A stretch of DNA of 64,000 nucleotides from Solirubrobacteraceae bacterium. GTDB lineage: Bacteria; Actinomycetota; Thermoleophilia; Solirubrobacterales; Solirubrobacteraceae. Where the stretch lies: positions 124,001 to 188,000 of the forward strand of contig JAPSGI010000008.1 in assembly GCA_031177685.1 (NCBI GenBank), read 5' to 3'. Each line of letters begins with the position of its first letter. The first letter of the stretch is position 1. Both the position numbers and the translations under genes were made by a program. Below, one piece after another: positions 23,469-31,737 of this stretch. The notes beneath the pieces were generated by a model. It was not told the DNA's origin. It did no database searches and was given only the letters and a program-made list of their open reading frames with translations.

Positions 23469-24236
23469 ATGGGACGGCGATGCTACCGTGCCGCGCCCTT
23501 GCGACCGCCTGTCGAGATCCCGGCGCCCGCGTTCCCGCGCGACCTGCCGTGGGTGAACGTCGCGCCGCTGCGAATGGACAAGCAGGTGGGCCGCCCGGTG
23601 CTCGTCGAGTTCTGGGACGCCTGCCGCGCGAACTCCATGCGGACGCTGCCCTACGTGCGCGAGTGGCATCGCCGCTACGCCGACGCCGGCCTGCGCGTGA
23701 TCGGCGTTCACACGGCCGGTTTCCCGCCGTCCGAGGGCGAGGACGCCGTACGCCGCGCCGTGGCGCGGCTGGGCGTGGACTGGCCGGTCGTGGTGGACGT
23801 GGACGCCCAGGTGTGGCGGCTGTACGAGAACCGCGGCTGGCCGGCGCGCTACCTGTGGGACCGGCGCGGCGTGCTGTTCGACTACCACTACGGCGAGGGC
23901 GCCTACGACGAGACCGAACGCGCGATCCAGGAGCTGCTGGGAGTGGAGGGTGAGTTGGTGGAGCCCGTGCGTCCCGAGGACGCGCCGGGCGCCGAGCTGG
24001 TCGCGCAGAGCGCCGACCAGGAGGGCGCCTACTGCGGCCCGTACGCGGCCGGCGGCGTGTGGGCGGTGCTCGACGGGACGGGCACGGTCACGGCGAACGG
24101 GCGCGAGGTCGCCGTGGACGGACCGGGTGCGTACCCGCTGCTCGAGCACGAGCGCCACACCGAGGGCTTCCTGGAGCTCGTGCTGGGCGAGGGCGTGGCG
24201 TGCTGGGCCGTGCAGTTCACGCCGGGCCTGCGATGA
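23469..24236 (+). CDS. DipZ/TlpA-like thioredoxin-fold protein lacking CxxC
   Basis: About 255 residues. The core VLVEFW...MRTLPYVREWHRRYADAGLRVIGVHTAGF matches the thioredoxin-like domain of DipZ-type proteins, but the CxxC position reads RANS (residues 53-56), with a single Cys one place earlier (C52). YENRGWPARYLWDRRGVLFD and YHYGEGAYDETERAIQELL follow, then a C-terminal domain of about 85 residues. No signal peptide or membrane segment is obvious. Thiol-disulfide exchange of the usual kind is therefore unlikely; a peroxiredoxin-like or binding role is possible. The start is either ATG 23469 or TTG 23499. The 3' end overlaps the metallophosphoesterase gene by 20 bp, convergent. Confidence 0.75.
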   Translation: MGRRCYRAAPLRPPVEIPAPAFPRDLPWVNVAPLRMDKQVGRPVLVEFWDACRANSMRTLPYVREWHRRYADAGLRVIGVHTAGFPPSEGEDAVRRAVARLGVDWPVVVDVDAQVWRLYENRGWPARYLWDRRGVLFDYHYGEGAYDETERAIQELLGVEGELVEPVRPEDAPGAELVAQSADQEGAYCGPYAAGGVWAVLDGTGTVTANGREVAVDGPGAYPLLEHERHTEGFLELVLGEGVACWAVQFTPGLR

Positions 24237-25344
24237 GCTCGGCGCGCGTGCGGTCCTCCAGGAGACGCGTGGCGCTCACCGCGTCGCCGTTCACGCGCAC
24301 GACGCCGCCCGGCCAGTAGGGGTGCGCCCCCGGCCGGCCGGGGTTGTCCGCCGCGCTCTCGCCCACCAGGAAGCGCTCGAAGATCCAGCTGCCCGAGTTG
24401 TGCAGGCGCGCGCCGCCGGGAGCGGTCCATTCGGCGGCATCGTCGTGCGGCAGGGGTCCGAAGCGGTGGGTGTGGCCGAAGATCACGTGGCGCGCGTCCG
24501 GCGCCACGCGCCGCGCCACCTCGCCCATGGCGCGCAGGGCGGCGCGGCGCAGGGCCGGGCCGGAGACGTCTGCGTCGACGGGTCCCAGACCGGCCCGGTT
24601 CACCGCGGCCACGAGGGCCGGGAAGCCGACGCCGGCGAGGACGCGCTGCGAGAGCGGGCGCGGTCCGCTGGCGGTGAGCATGCGCTGGGCGCGCTGCGAG
24701 GGGCCGGCGCCGGCGGACGCGTGGCCCGGGACGTGCTGGACGAGCTCGTGCAGGAAGGCGTAGACGGGGCGCAGCACCGCCTCGTAGCCGTCCACCCCCG
24801 CGGGGACGGCGCCGCGGCGGGACAGCACGCGCTCGACGGCGCGCGCGCCGAGCGTCTCCAGCGCCGGCACGGTGTTGTGCACGTCGAGGTAGTGGCCGTG
24901 GGTCGCGTAGACGCCGTCGGCGATCCACGCGCCCGGGTACACGACCTCGACGCGCGCGGGCGCGAGCGCGCCGGCAATCGCGGCCGCAACGGGTGAGGCC
25001 TCGGCGGGCGTCATCCGGTGCTCCGCCTCCAGCGGTGGGGCGTCCGGGTCGTGGCGCCGGCGATCCAGCCATGCGCCGACCACCTGGTGGTCGTGGTTGC
25101 CGGCGGTGAGGATCACGCGCCGCCGCGAGCCCAGCGCGCGACCAAGCGCCTCCAGGGCGGGGCGGGCGGCGGCCAGAACCTGCCCCACGGGGTCCTCGCG
25201 CAGCTCGACCACGTCGCCGAGCAGCACGACCTCCTCGACGCCGTCCAGCGCCTCGGCGAGGGCCGCGCGCGGGCCCTCGCGGCGCAGCAGGTCCAGGCCG
25301 GAGCGGGTCCCCAGGTGCAGGTCGGAGACGACGAGCGCGGTCAC
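24217..25344 (-). CDS. Calcineurin-like metallophosphoesterase
   Basis: A 375-residue phosphoesterase with the full dimetal signature: VSDLHLG near the N-terminus (D, H), LLGDVVEL (GD), TAGNHDHQV (GNHD), ATHGHYLD (H) and the late VIFGHTHRFG (GHTH). The GTG start overlaps the stop of the acyl-CoA ligase gene (GTGA), so it is translationally coupled. Family members hydrolyse phosphomono- or diesters, including UDP-diacylglucosamine and cyclic nucleotides; the substrate is unknown. A much longer open frame upstream is the antisense-phase shadow of the ligase gene and was excluded. Confidence 0.88.
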   Translation of the reverse strand: MTALVVSDLHLGTRSGLDLLRREGPRAALAEALDGVEEVVLLGDVVELREDPVGQVLAAARPALEALGRALGSRRRVILTAGNHDHQVVGAWLDRRRHDPDAPPLEAEHRMTPAEASPVAAAIAGALAPARVEVVYPGAWIADGVYATHGHYLDVHNTVPALETLGARAVERVLSRRGAVPAGVDGYEAVLRPVYAFLHELVQHVPGHASAGAGPSQRAQRMLTASGPRPLSQRVLAGVGFPALVAAVNRAGLGPVDADVSGPALRRAALRAMGEVARRVAPDARHVIFGHTHRFGPLPHDDAAEWTAPGGARLHNSGSWIFERFLVGESAADNPGRPGAHPYWPGGVVRVNGDAVSATRLLEDRTRAELIAGPA

Positions 25345-26900
25345 GCGCGCGAGGCGGCGAAGCGCGCGCGCAGGGCCTTCTTGTCGAACTTGCCCACCGA
25401 GGTCTTGGGCACCTCGTCGACCAGCTCGACGCGGTCGGGCAGCCACCACTTCGCGACGCGGCCCTCGAGGAAGGCGCGGATGGCCGCGGCGTCCAGGTCG
25501 GCGCCGTCGCGCGGGACCACGCACGCGCAGGGGCGCTCGCTCCAGCGCTCGTCGGGCACCGCGATCACCGCCGCCTCCAGCACGTCGGGGTGGGCCATGA
25601 TCTCGTTCTCCAGCTGGACCGAGCTGATCCACTCGCCGCCGGACTTCACGAGGTCCTTGGTGCGGTCCACGAGGCGGATGTAGGACCGGTGGCGCACCTC
25701 GGCGACGTCGCCGGTGCGCAGCCAGCCGTCCTCGGTGAACCTCTCGCCGCTGTCGGGGTCCTCGTGGTACGCGCGCGCGATCCACGGGCCGCGGACCTGC
25801 AGCTCGCCGCCGGTTTCCTCGTCGATGCGGAAGTCCACCAGCGGCAGGGTTCGCCCCTGGCACGCGCGCAGCGCGTAGACCTCGTCCTCGGAGAGCCCCT
25901 CGACCTCGGCGGGCAGCCGCGAGGTGGCGGCCAGCGGGCTGGTCTCGGTCATCCCCCAGCCCTGGACGATCGGGACGCCGAAGCGCTCGTCGAAGGCGCG
26001 GATCAGCGCCTCGGGGACGGCGGAGCCGCCGCACTTGATCTCGACGAGCGAGCTGAGGTCGGGCGGTGGGTCCAGCTGGAGCATCCCCTGCCAGATCGTC
26101 GGCACGCCGGCGGTGCGGGTGACGCGCTCGGCGGCGATCAGCTCGGCCAGCTGCGCGGGGGTCATGCGCGGCCCCGGGAACACCTGGCGCGCGCCGGCCA
26201 GCGCGGCGGCGTACGGGATGCCCCACGCGTTGGCGTGGAACATCGGGACGACCGGCATGACCGAGTCGGCGTGGCGGATGCCGATCGCGTCGGGGCTCAG
26301 GACGCCGAGGGAGTGCAGCAGCGTCGAGCGGTGCGAGTAGACGACGCCCTTCGGGCGCCCGGTGGTGCCGCTCGTGTAGCACATGGCCGCGGCGGCGTTC
26401 TCGTCCAGGTCGGGGAACTCGAAGCCCGGATCGCCCTGCGCGATCAGCTCCTCGTAGTGCAGGGCGCCGGCGCGCTCGCCGACGCCGTCGGGCATGAGGA
26501 TCTCGTGCTCGACGCCGTCGAAGCGCGGCATGACCTCGGCCAGGCTCGCGTCGAGGAAGACGACGCGGTCCGCGGCGTGGCCGGCGATGTAGCGCAGGTC
26601 GTCCTCGAACAGACGGATGTTGAGCGTGTGCAGGACGGCGCCCATGCTGGGAACGGCGAGGTAGAGCTCGAGGTGGCGCGTGGAATTCCAGGCGAAGGTC
26701 GCGACCCGGTCGCCGCGGCGCACGCCGAGCTCGCGCAGCGCGCTGGCCAGCCGGCGCGCGCGGTCCACGACCTGGGCGTACGTGGAGCGCTCGACGCCGT
26801 CCTGCGTGCGCGAGACGAGCTCTCGGTCCCCGAACACCGCCTCGGCCCGCTGTGCGATGTGCCGCACGAGCAGCGGGGTCTCCATCATCAGCCCCTCCAT
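25341..26900 (-). CDS. Long-chain fatty acid-CoA ligase (AMP-binding)
   Basis: A 519-residue member of the ANL superfamily. The P-loop motif MCYTSGTTGRPKGVVYSH (about 172-190), GWGMTETSPLA (A5), DGWLRTGDVAE (A7), LVDRTKDLVKSGGEWIS (A8) and the C-terminal PKTSVGKFDKKALRAR with the catalytic Lys (A10) are all present. It activates carboxylic acids, probably medium or long-chain fatty acids, via acyl-adenylate to acyl-CoA in the cytosol. The first Met is at 26900, but in-frame Mets at 26888 and 26885 are equally plausible starts. It is coupled to the metallophosphoesterase gene downstream. With the ACADs and WS/DGATs it belongs to the window's lipid metabolism. Confidence 0.92.
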   Translation of the reverse strand: MEGLMMETPLLVRHIAQRAEAVFGDRELVSRTQDGVERSTYAQVVDRARRLASALRELGVRRGDRVATFAWNSTRHLELYLAVPSMGAVLHTLNIRLFEDDLRYIAGHAADRVVFLDASLAEVMPRFDGVEHEILMPDGVGERAGALHYEELIAQGDPGFEFPDLDENAAAAMCYTSGTTGRPKGVVYSHRSTLLHSLGVLSPDAIGIRHADSVMPVVPMFHANAWGIPYAAALAGARQVFPGPRMTPAQLAELIAAERVTRTAGVPTIWQGMLQLDPPPDLSSLVEIKCGGSAVPEALIRAFDERFGVPIVQGWGMTETSPLAATSRLPAEVEGLSEDEVYALRACQGRTLPLVDFRIDEETGGELQVRGPWIARAYHEDPDSGERFTEDGWLRTGDVAEVRHRSYIRLVDRTKDLVKSGGEWISSVQLENEIMAHPDVLEAAVIAVPDERWSERPCACVVPRDGADLDAAAIRAFLEGRVAKWWLPDRVELVDEVPKTSVGKFDKKALRARFAASRA

Positions 26901-26918
26901 CGGGGCGAGCGTAGCGGG

Positions 26919-27887
26919 TTAGGCCGGAGCGCCCTCGCGCTCGGCGAGCGCGCGGCGGATCGTCTTGGGGAGCATGAAGCGCACGTCCTCCTGGATGACC
27001 TCGAACTCCGCCACCTGCTCGGTCCCGCGCTCGCGGAAGAAGCGCACCAGGCGCTGCACGAGCTCCTCGGGGGCGCTGGCACCGGACGTGATGCCGACGA
27101 CGCTTTTGCCCTGCAGCCACTCCTCGCGCACCTGCGACTCGTTGTCGATCAGGTGCGACTCGGCGCCGTACTCGCGCGCGACCTCCACCAGGCGGTTGGA
27201 GTTCGACGAGTTGCTCGAGCCGATGACCAGGACGAGGTCGCACTCGGCGGCCATCTGCTTGACGGCGGCCTGGCGGTTCGTGGTGGCGTAGCAGATGTCG
27301 TCGGTGCGAGGACCGACGATCCCCGGGAACTTCTCGCGCAGGCGGGCGATGATCTGGCGGGTCTCGTCGACGCTCAGCGTGGTCTGGGAGATGTACGCCA
27401 CCTTCTCCGGATCCTCCACCTCCAGGGCGTCCACGTCGTCCTCGGTCTCGATCAGGACGATGTGGTCGGGCGCCTCGCCCATCGTCCCCTCGACCTCCTC
27501 GTGGCCGGCGTGGCCGACCAAAACGATGGTGTAACCGTCGGCGGCGAACTTCTTGGCCTCGACGTGGACCTTGGTGACGAGCGGACAGGTCGCGTCGAGC
27601 GCGAAGAGCTTCCTTTCGGCCGCATTGGCGTGCACCGTTGGGGAGACCCCGTGGGCCGAGAAGACGACCGTGGAGCCCTCCGGGACCTCGGTCTCCTCCT
27701 CCACGAAGATCGCGCCGCGCTCGCGGAGCTTCTCCACGACGTGCTTGTTGTGGACGATCTCCTTGCGGACGTAGACGGGCGCGCCGTAGAGGTCGAGCGC
27801 GTGCTCGACCGTCTGGACGGCCCGGTCGACGCCGGCGCAGTAGCCGCGCGGCGCGGCCAGGAGGAGCTTCTCGGGGGCTTGCGGCAT
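26919..27887 (-). CDS. ispH: IspH, 4-hydroxy-3-methylbut-2-enyl diphosphate reductase
   Basis: A 322-residue IspH (LytB). The three cluster cysteines are visible in [10 protein letters not shown] (C17), [12 protein letters not shown] and [10 protein letters not shown]. Substrate-binding elements include VFSAHGVSP (His), [15 protein letters not shown] (catalytic Glu region), the [14 protein letters not shown] loop and [13 protein letters not shown]. It converts HMBPP to IPP and DMAPP, the last step of the MEP pathway, using a [4Fe-4S] cluster, so it depends on the SUF system encoded earlier in the window. The DUF559 gene upstream on the same strand ends 9 bp before it, suggesting co-transcription. 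Confidence 0.97.
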   Translation of the reverse strand: MPQAPEKLLLAAPRGYCAGVDRAVQTVEHALDLYGAPVYVRKEIVHNKHVVEKLRERGAIFVEEETEVPEGSTVVFSAHGVSPTVHANAAERKLFALDATCPLVTKVHVEAKKFAADGYTIVLVGHAGHEEVEGTMGEAPDHIVLIETEDDVDALEVEDPEKVAYISQTTLSVDETRQIIARLREKFPGIVGPRTDDICYATTNRQAAVKQMAAECDLVLVIGSSNSSNSNRLVEVAREYGAESHLIDNESQVREEWLQGKSVVGITSGASAPEELVQRLVRFFRERGTEQVAEFEVIQEDVRFMLPKTIRRALAEREGAPA

Positions 27888-27896
27888 TGCTGCGTT

Positions 27897-28862
27897 TCAG
27901 TGTAGGGAGGGTGCTCGCTTGGCGTTTACGACGGCGGCTAGGGTGGATTGGGTTTCGGCGGGATCGGTGGTTATCTGGCGCCAGGTGAAGCGGAGCGTGT
28001 CCCAGCCGTGGCGCTTGAGGGTTTGGTCTCTGCGGCGGTCGCTTTCGAAGGCTCGGCGGGTGCCGTGGGTGGCGTGGCCGTCGGTCTCGACGGCGAGCTG
28101 GAGGTCGGGCCAGGCGAAATCGATCTCGATCGGCTGGTCGTCGACGGTGAGGACGTAGTTCACGCGCGGCCTGGGCACGCCGGCTCGCCGGCAGATCCGC
28201 AGGAACCGGCGCTCCAGCTCGCTGCGGGTGCGGATGCGCTCCGGGTCGTACGCGGCGAGGGCGGCGCGGAGCCGTCTCACCCCGTGGCGCCCGGGCGCCC
28301 GGGCGACGGCGTCCTCTAGCTGGTTGACGTCCAGGAGCCGCAGCTGCTCGGCCCGGTCCATGGCCCGCTCCAGGCCGGCGGCGTCCACCGCCTCCGCCAG
28401 GTCGAGCAGCGTGCGGGCGACCGTGGTGCAGGGGATGCCGTCGACGCGGGTTATATCGGCGGTGTCGAGCCGACCTTCGTGCAGTCTTAGGCCGCCACGG
28501 CTTCGACCTCCCGGCGCCGTCACGTCCACGACCCGCCGGTCAGAGCGGCGCAGGTCGTGCAGCGCCGCCGCCGACCTATGCGAGAGCACCGCGCCCGGGC
28601 CGCATGCCAGCACGGCCGCCATCCACAGTCCCCTCCCGGTCAGGCGCGAATGGCCGACGGCGTACACGCCACGGTGGATGCGATGCAGGCGGCCGGAGGC
28701 GGCGCGGGACCTGACCGCGCTGGCACTCAGTCCGAGCCCGCGCAGCTGCGCCAGCGAAACGACGCCGTGCTGGGCGCGGGCGAGCTCTGCCAGGTCCACA
28801 TCCCCCGACGTCCCGTAAGTTCCGTCCAACCTATCGTCGTTTCTTGCGGCACGTCGGGGCAT
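27897..28862 (-). CDS. AbiEi-like N-terminal domain fused to DUF559 nuclease-like domain
   Basis: A 321-residue two-domain protein. The N-terminal half (VDLAELARAQHGVVSLAQLR, then HRIHRGVYAVGH and CTTVARTLLDLAEAV) has the pattern of AbiEi/type IV toxin-antitoxin winged-helix antitoxins. The C-terminal half is DUF559, a Vsr-like PD-(D/E)XK fold: ELERRFLRICRRAGVPRPRV, IEIDFAWPDLQLAVETDGHA with the D...E-x-D core, and TLKRHGWDTLRFTWRQI. A DNA-cutting or DNA-repair role is possible but unproven. It is upstream of ispH by 9 bp. A paralogue with the same domain order is at 39647-40552. Confidence 0.82.
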   Translation of the reverse strand: MPRRAARNDDRLDGTYGTSGDVDLAELARAQHGVVSLAQLRGLGLSASAVRSRAASGRLHRIHRGVYAVGHSRLTGRGLWMAAVLACGPGAVLSHRSAAALHDLRRSDRRVVDVTAPGGRSRGGLRLHEGRLDTADITRVDGIPCTTVARTLLDLAEAVDAAGLERAMDRAEQLRLLDVNQLEDAVARAPGRHGVRRLRAALAAYDPERIRTRSELERRFLRICRRAGVPRPRVNYVLTVDDQPIEIDFAWPDLQLAVETDGHATHGTRRAFESDRRRDQTLKRHGWDTLRFTWRQITTDPAETQSTLAAVVNAKRAPSLH

Positions 28863-28914
28863 GCGGGGAGTGTGGGGTGCGAACCGTTGTGGAACAGCAT
28901 GCGTTTGTGCCGGC

Positions 28915-29445
28915 TCAAACGTGGGTGATCCACATACCGCCGCGCAGCTCGCCGGCCAGGCCGAGGGCCTCGACCGCGGCTCGGACGCCTGGGAACTCTG
29001 GGTGGTCGTAATCGTGGAAGGCCACCACGGCGCCCGGGGCCAGGCGCGGCCGCCACGCCTGGAACTCGGCGACGGTGGGCTCGCGCTCGTGGGTGGAGTC
29101 GACGAAGAGCAGCTCGACTCCGTCGCCGCGCGCGTCGACGCCGGGGGCCGTCACCCACTCGATCCGCGCCGCCGCGTCAGATGCCAGCGCGGCGTAGGCG
29201 TCGCGGTGGTCGTGGACGACGGGGTCGAACGTGGTGACGCGGCGCTCGGGGTCGGCGAGGGCAAGCGCGATCGTCGTCCAGCCCGGCCCGGTGCCGAGCT
29301 CCACGACGTGGCGCCGTCCGCGGGCGAGGCGCAGCAGCTCGGCCACGTCGCCGCGGCGGGTGGCGGCCTCCAGCCCCCACGCGTGATCGAGGCGCCGGGC
29401 GAGCCGGCGCGCTCGCCAGAGGAACCAGCGGACGCGCAGCGGCAT
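28915..29445 (-). CDS. Class I SAM-dependent methyltransferase
   Basis: A 176-residue protein with motif I VVELGTGPGWTTIALA (about 47-62), an acidic residue after the next strand (VTTFDPV), LLFVDSTHEREPT and the HDY-containing strand VVAFHDYDHPEFPGV. This is the methyltransf_24 pattern also seen near glycosyl-modification genes. The ATG at 29445 overlaps the stop of the M28 peptidase gene (TGATG); a TTG just before it is the alternative. Substrate unknown. A hairpin CGTTTG/CAAACG (28902-28921) overlaps its stop codon and may assist termination. Confidence 0.8.
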   Translation of the reverse strand: MPLRVRWFLWRARRLARRLDHAWGLEAATRRGDVAELLRLARGRRHVVELGTGPGWTTIALALADPERRVTTFDPVVHDHRDAYAALASDAAARIEWVTAPGVDARGDGVELLFVDSTHEREPTVAEFQAWRPRLAPGAVVAFHDYDHPEFPGVRAAVEALGLAGELRGGMWITHV

Positions 29446-30359
29446 CAACGGCGCGTGCGCAGGAGCTCGACCACGGTCTCGCCGACGGCGTCCAGCGCGC
29501 GCGGGGAGAGCTTGTCCGGCGTGTCCTGCGGGGTGTCGGCGTAGCGGTAGGAGAAATCGATGAGGTCGACCGCGGGCACGCCGGCGCGCAGGAACGGCGT
29601 GTGGTCGTCGAGGATCCCCGCCTGGGTCCCCCGGGGGAAGAAGGACGCCGCGCCGACGCGCCGGGCGGCCGCGCGCACCTGCGCCCAGAGCTCCGGCGTG
29701 GAGGTGCCTTCGCGGGGCAGCCGCAGACCGCGGTTGGCGACGTAGTCCAGGAGCACCATCGCACGGGTCTGCCCGGGATGCGCGCGCACGTAGGCGCGGC
29801 TCCCGCGCAGGGCGTCGCGCTCGAAGTCCTCGGGACGCGAGCCACGCGGCTCCTCCTCCCCGTCGAACAGGACGAAGCGCAGCTCCGGGGCGCCGCGCGG
29901 GCGGCGCAGCCCGCGCAGCGCGCGCGCCGCCTCCACGACGGCGGCGGTCCCGGCGGCCCCGTCGTTGGCACCGACATGTCCCGGGACCGTCGCCTCGGTG
30001 TCGTAGTGGGCGCCGAGCACGATCGCCGGCCGCCGGCCCGGCAGCGTCCCGACGACGTTGCGCAGCCCACCGGGCACCGCCTCGAAGCGCCCCCGCGGCA
30101 GCAGCCGGCGCAACCGGACGGCCAGTCGCCGCGAAGCAGCACTCCCCGCCGGCCGCGGCCCGTAGCGCACCTGCGCGCGGATCAGCGCAAAGGCCCGGCG
30201 CGAGTCGAAGCGATCGGGGGCTCGGGCAGCCCCGACCGAAGCCGCCCCCGTCCGCGCCTCACTCCGATCGCCGTCGTTGAACGGCGCAAAGTCATTCACG
30301 GCCAAAACGACCAGCACCCCGCCCAAAGCGAGCTGGACCACCAGCACGACCACGAGCAA
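29445..30359 (-). CDS. Membrane-anchored or secreted M28-family zinc aminopeptidase
   Basis: A 304-residue M28 metallopeptidase. The N-terminus (LLVVVLVVQLALGGVLVVLA) is a signal anchor. Zinc ligands and catalytic residues are recognisable: AHYDT (H), GANDGAAGTA (bridging D), LFDGEEEPRG (catalytic Glu pair), VLLDYVANRG (D) and the final DDHTPFLRAGVPAVDLID (H). It probably cleaves N-terminal residues of peptides outside the membrane. The start is TTG at 30359 or GTG at 30353; no ATG is available. It ends in an overlap with the methyltransferase gene. Confidence 0.87.
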   Translation of the reverse strand: MLVVVLVVQLALGGVLVVLAVNDFAPFNDGDRSEARTGAASVGAARAPDRFDSRRAFALIRAQVRYGPRPAGSAASRRLAVRLRRLLPRGRFEAVPGGLRNVVGTLPGRRPAIVLGAHYDTEATVPGHVGANDGAAGTAAVVEAARALRGLRRPRGAPELRFVLFDGEEEPRGSRPEDFERDALRGSRAYVRAHPGQTRAMVLLDYVANRGLRLPREGTSTPELWAQVRAAARRVGAASFFPRGTQAGILDDHTPFLRAGVPAVDLIDFSYRYADTPQDTPDKLSPRALDAVGETVVELLRTRR

Positions 30360-30387
30360 CCGGACGCCACGAAACCCCCGGGAACCC

Positions 30388-31689
30388 TCAGTCGTTGGAG
30401 GTCACCGCCTCGAGCAGCCAGGCGAACTTCTCCCGCGCCGCCGCCCGCCGGGTCGGCACGTGCTGCGAGGGGAACGGCCCCTCCGGCGCCTCGTAGCCGC
30501 GCAGGATCTGCCGCGCCACCGACTCGCGGTGCACCTCGTCGGGCCCGTCGTAGAAGCGCGCGCCGCGCGCGTAGCGGTACATCGCCTCCAGCGGCATGTC
30601 GGTCGAGTAGCCCAGCGACCCGTGGATCTGCAGCGCGCGGTCCACCACGTCGTGCAGGACCCCAGCGCCGAAGAACTTGATCAGCGAGATCTCGCGGCGC
30701 GCCGCCGCCACGCCCTCGGCGTCCATCTTCCAGGCCGCGTTCAGGGTCATCAGCCGCGCCGCCTGCATCTGCGCCGCGGAGTCGGCGATCCAGTTCTGGA
30801 TCGTCTGCTTCTCGCTCAGCTTGGAGCCGTGCGCCTCGCGCATCAGCGAGTACTCGCACAGCATGTCGAAGGCGCGCTTGGACACGCCGAGCCAGCGCAT
30901 GCAGTGGTGGATGCGCCCCGGGTACAGCCGCTGCTGGGCGATGAGGAAGCCGGCGCCCTCGGCGCCGAGCAGGGCCTCCTTGGGGACGCGCACGTCGCGG
31001 TAGAGGATCTCGGCGTGGTTGCCGTACTTGCCCCACGACTCCCACGGATGCTCCATCGTCGCCACGTCGCGGACGATGTCGACCCCCGGCGTGTCGGCGT
31101 CCACGACGAACATCGACGCGCGCTGGTAGCGGCGCGCGTCGGGGTCGGTCACCGCCATCACGATCAGGAAGTCCGCGATCGACGCGTTGGACGAGAACCA
31201 CTTGTGCCCGTTGATCACGTAGTCGTCGCCGTCGCGCACGGCGCGGGTGGACAGCGTGGTGGGATCGGAGCCCGCGTTCTCCGGCTCGGTCATCGAGAAG
31301 GCCGACCGCAGGTCCCCCGCCAGCAGCGGGTACAGGTAGCGCTCCTTCTGCTCGGGCGTCCCGGCGAGCGCGAGGATCTCGGAGTTGCCGGAGTCGGGCG
31401 CCGCGTTGCCGAAGGCGAAAGGCGCCAGGGGGCTGGTGCCGAGGATCTCGTGCATGAGGCCGAGCTTGACCTGGCCGAAGCCCTGACCGCCCAGCTCGGG
31501 ATCGAGATGCGCCGCCCAGAGCCCCCGCTCGCGCACGCGCTGCTGGACGGGCTCGATCGCGCGCATGATCTGGTCCCACTCCAGCTCTTCCAGCAGCGTC
31601 TCGAGCGGCCAGATCTCCTCGCGGACCAGCTCCGCCATCCAGTCGAGATGCTCCTGGAACTCCGGCTCGGTCGAGAAGTCCCACGCCAT
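30388..31689 (-). CDS. Acyl-CoA dehydrogenase (ACAD10/11-like)
   Basis: A 433-residue flavoenzyme starting MAWDFSTEPEFQEHLDWMAE. Diagnostic blocks: FSMTEPENAGSDPTTLSTRA, YVINGHKWFSSNASIADFLI, RIHHCMRWLGVSKRAFDMLC, and ALQIHGSLGYSTDMPLEAMY near the C-terminus. The Asp-containing C-terminal motif YDGPDEVHRESVARQIL matches the ACAD10/ACAD11 type, where the base lies elsewhere than in short-chain enzymes. It likely oxidises long or modified acyl-CoAs and donates electrons to ETF. It is 28 bp upstream of the M28 gene on the same strand. Confidence 0.92.
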   Translation of the reverse strand: MAWDFSTEPEFQEHLDWMAELVREEIWPLETLLEELEWDQIMRAIEPVQQRVRERGLWAAHLDPELGGQGFGQVKLGLMHEILGTSPLAPFAFGNAAPDSGNSEILALAGTPEQKERYLYPLLAGDLRSAFSMTEPENAGSDPTTLSTRAVRDGDDYVINGHKWFSSNASIADFLIVMAVTDPDARRYQRASMFVVDADTPGVDIVRDVATMEHPWESWGKYGNHAEILYRDVRVPKEALLGAEGAGFLIAQQRLYPGRIHHCMRWLGVSKRAFDMLCEYSLMREAHGSKLSEKQTIQNWIADSAAQMQAARLMTLNAAWKMDAEGVAAARREISLIKFFGAGVLHDVVDRALQIHGSLGYSTDMPLEAMYRYARGARFYDGPDEVHRESVARQILRGYEAPEGPFPSQHVPTRRAAAREKFAWLLEAVTSND

Positions 31690-31737
31690 GCTCCGCTCTC
31701 CTTCGGTCGCCCGGAAAGGACGATACCCGCCGCGAGA

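Noticed and set aside
28902-28921. CGTTTG/CAAACG inverted repeat as a strong terminator
   Set aside because: Only 6 bp with an 8-nt loop and no T run; mentioned with the methyltransferase gene rather than listed as a terminator.
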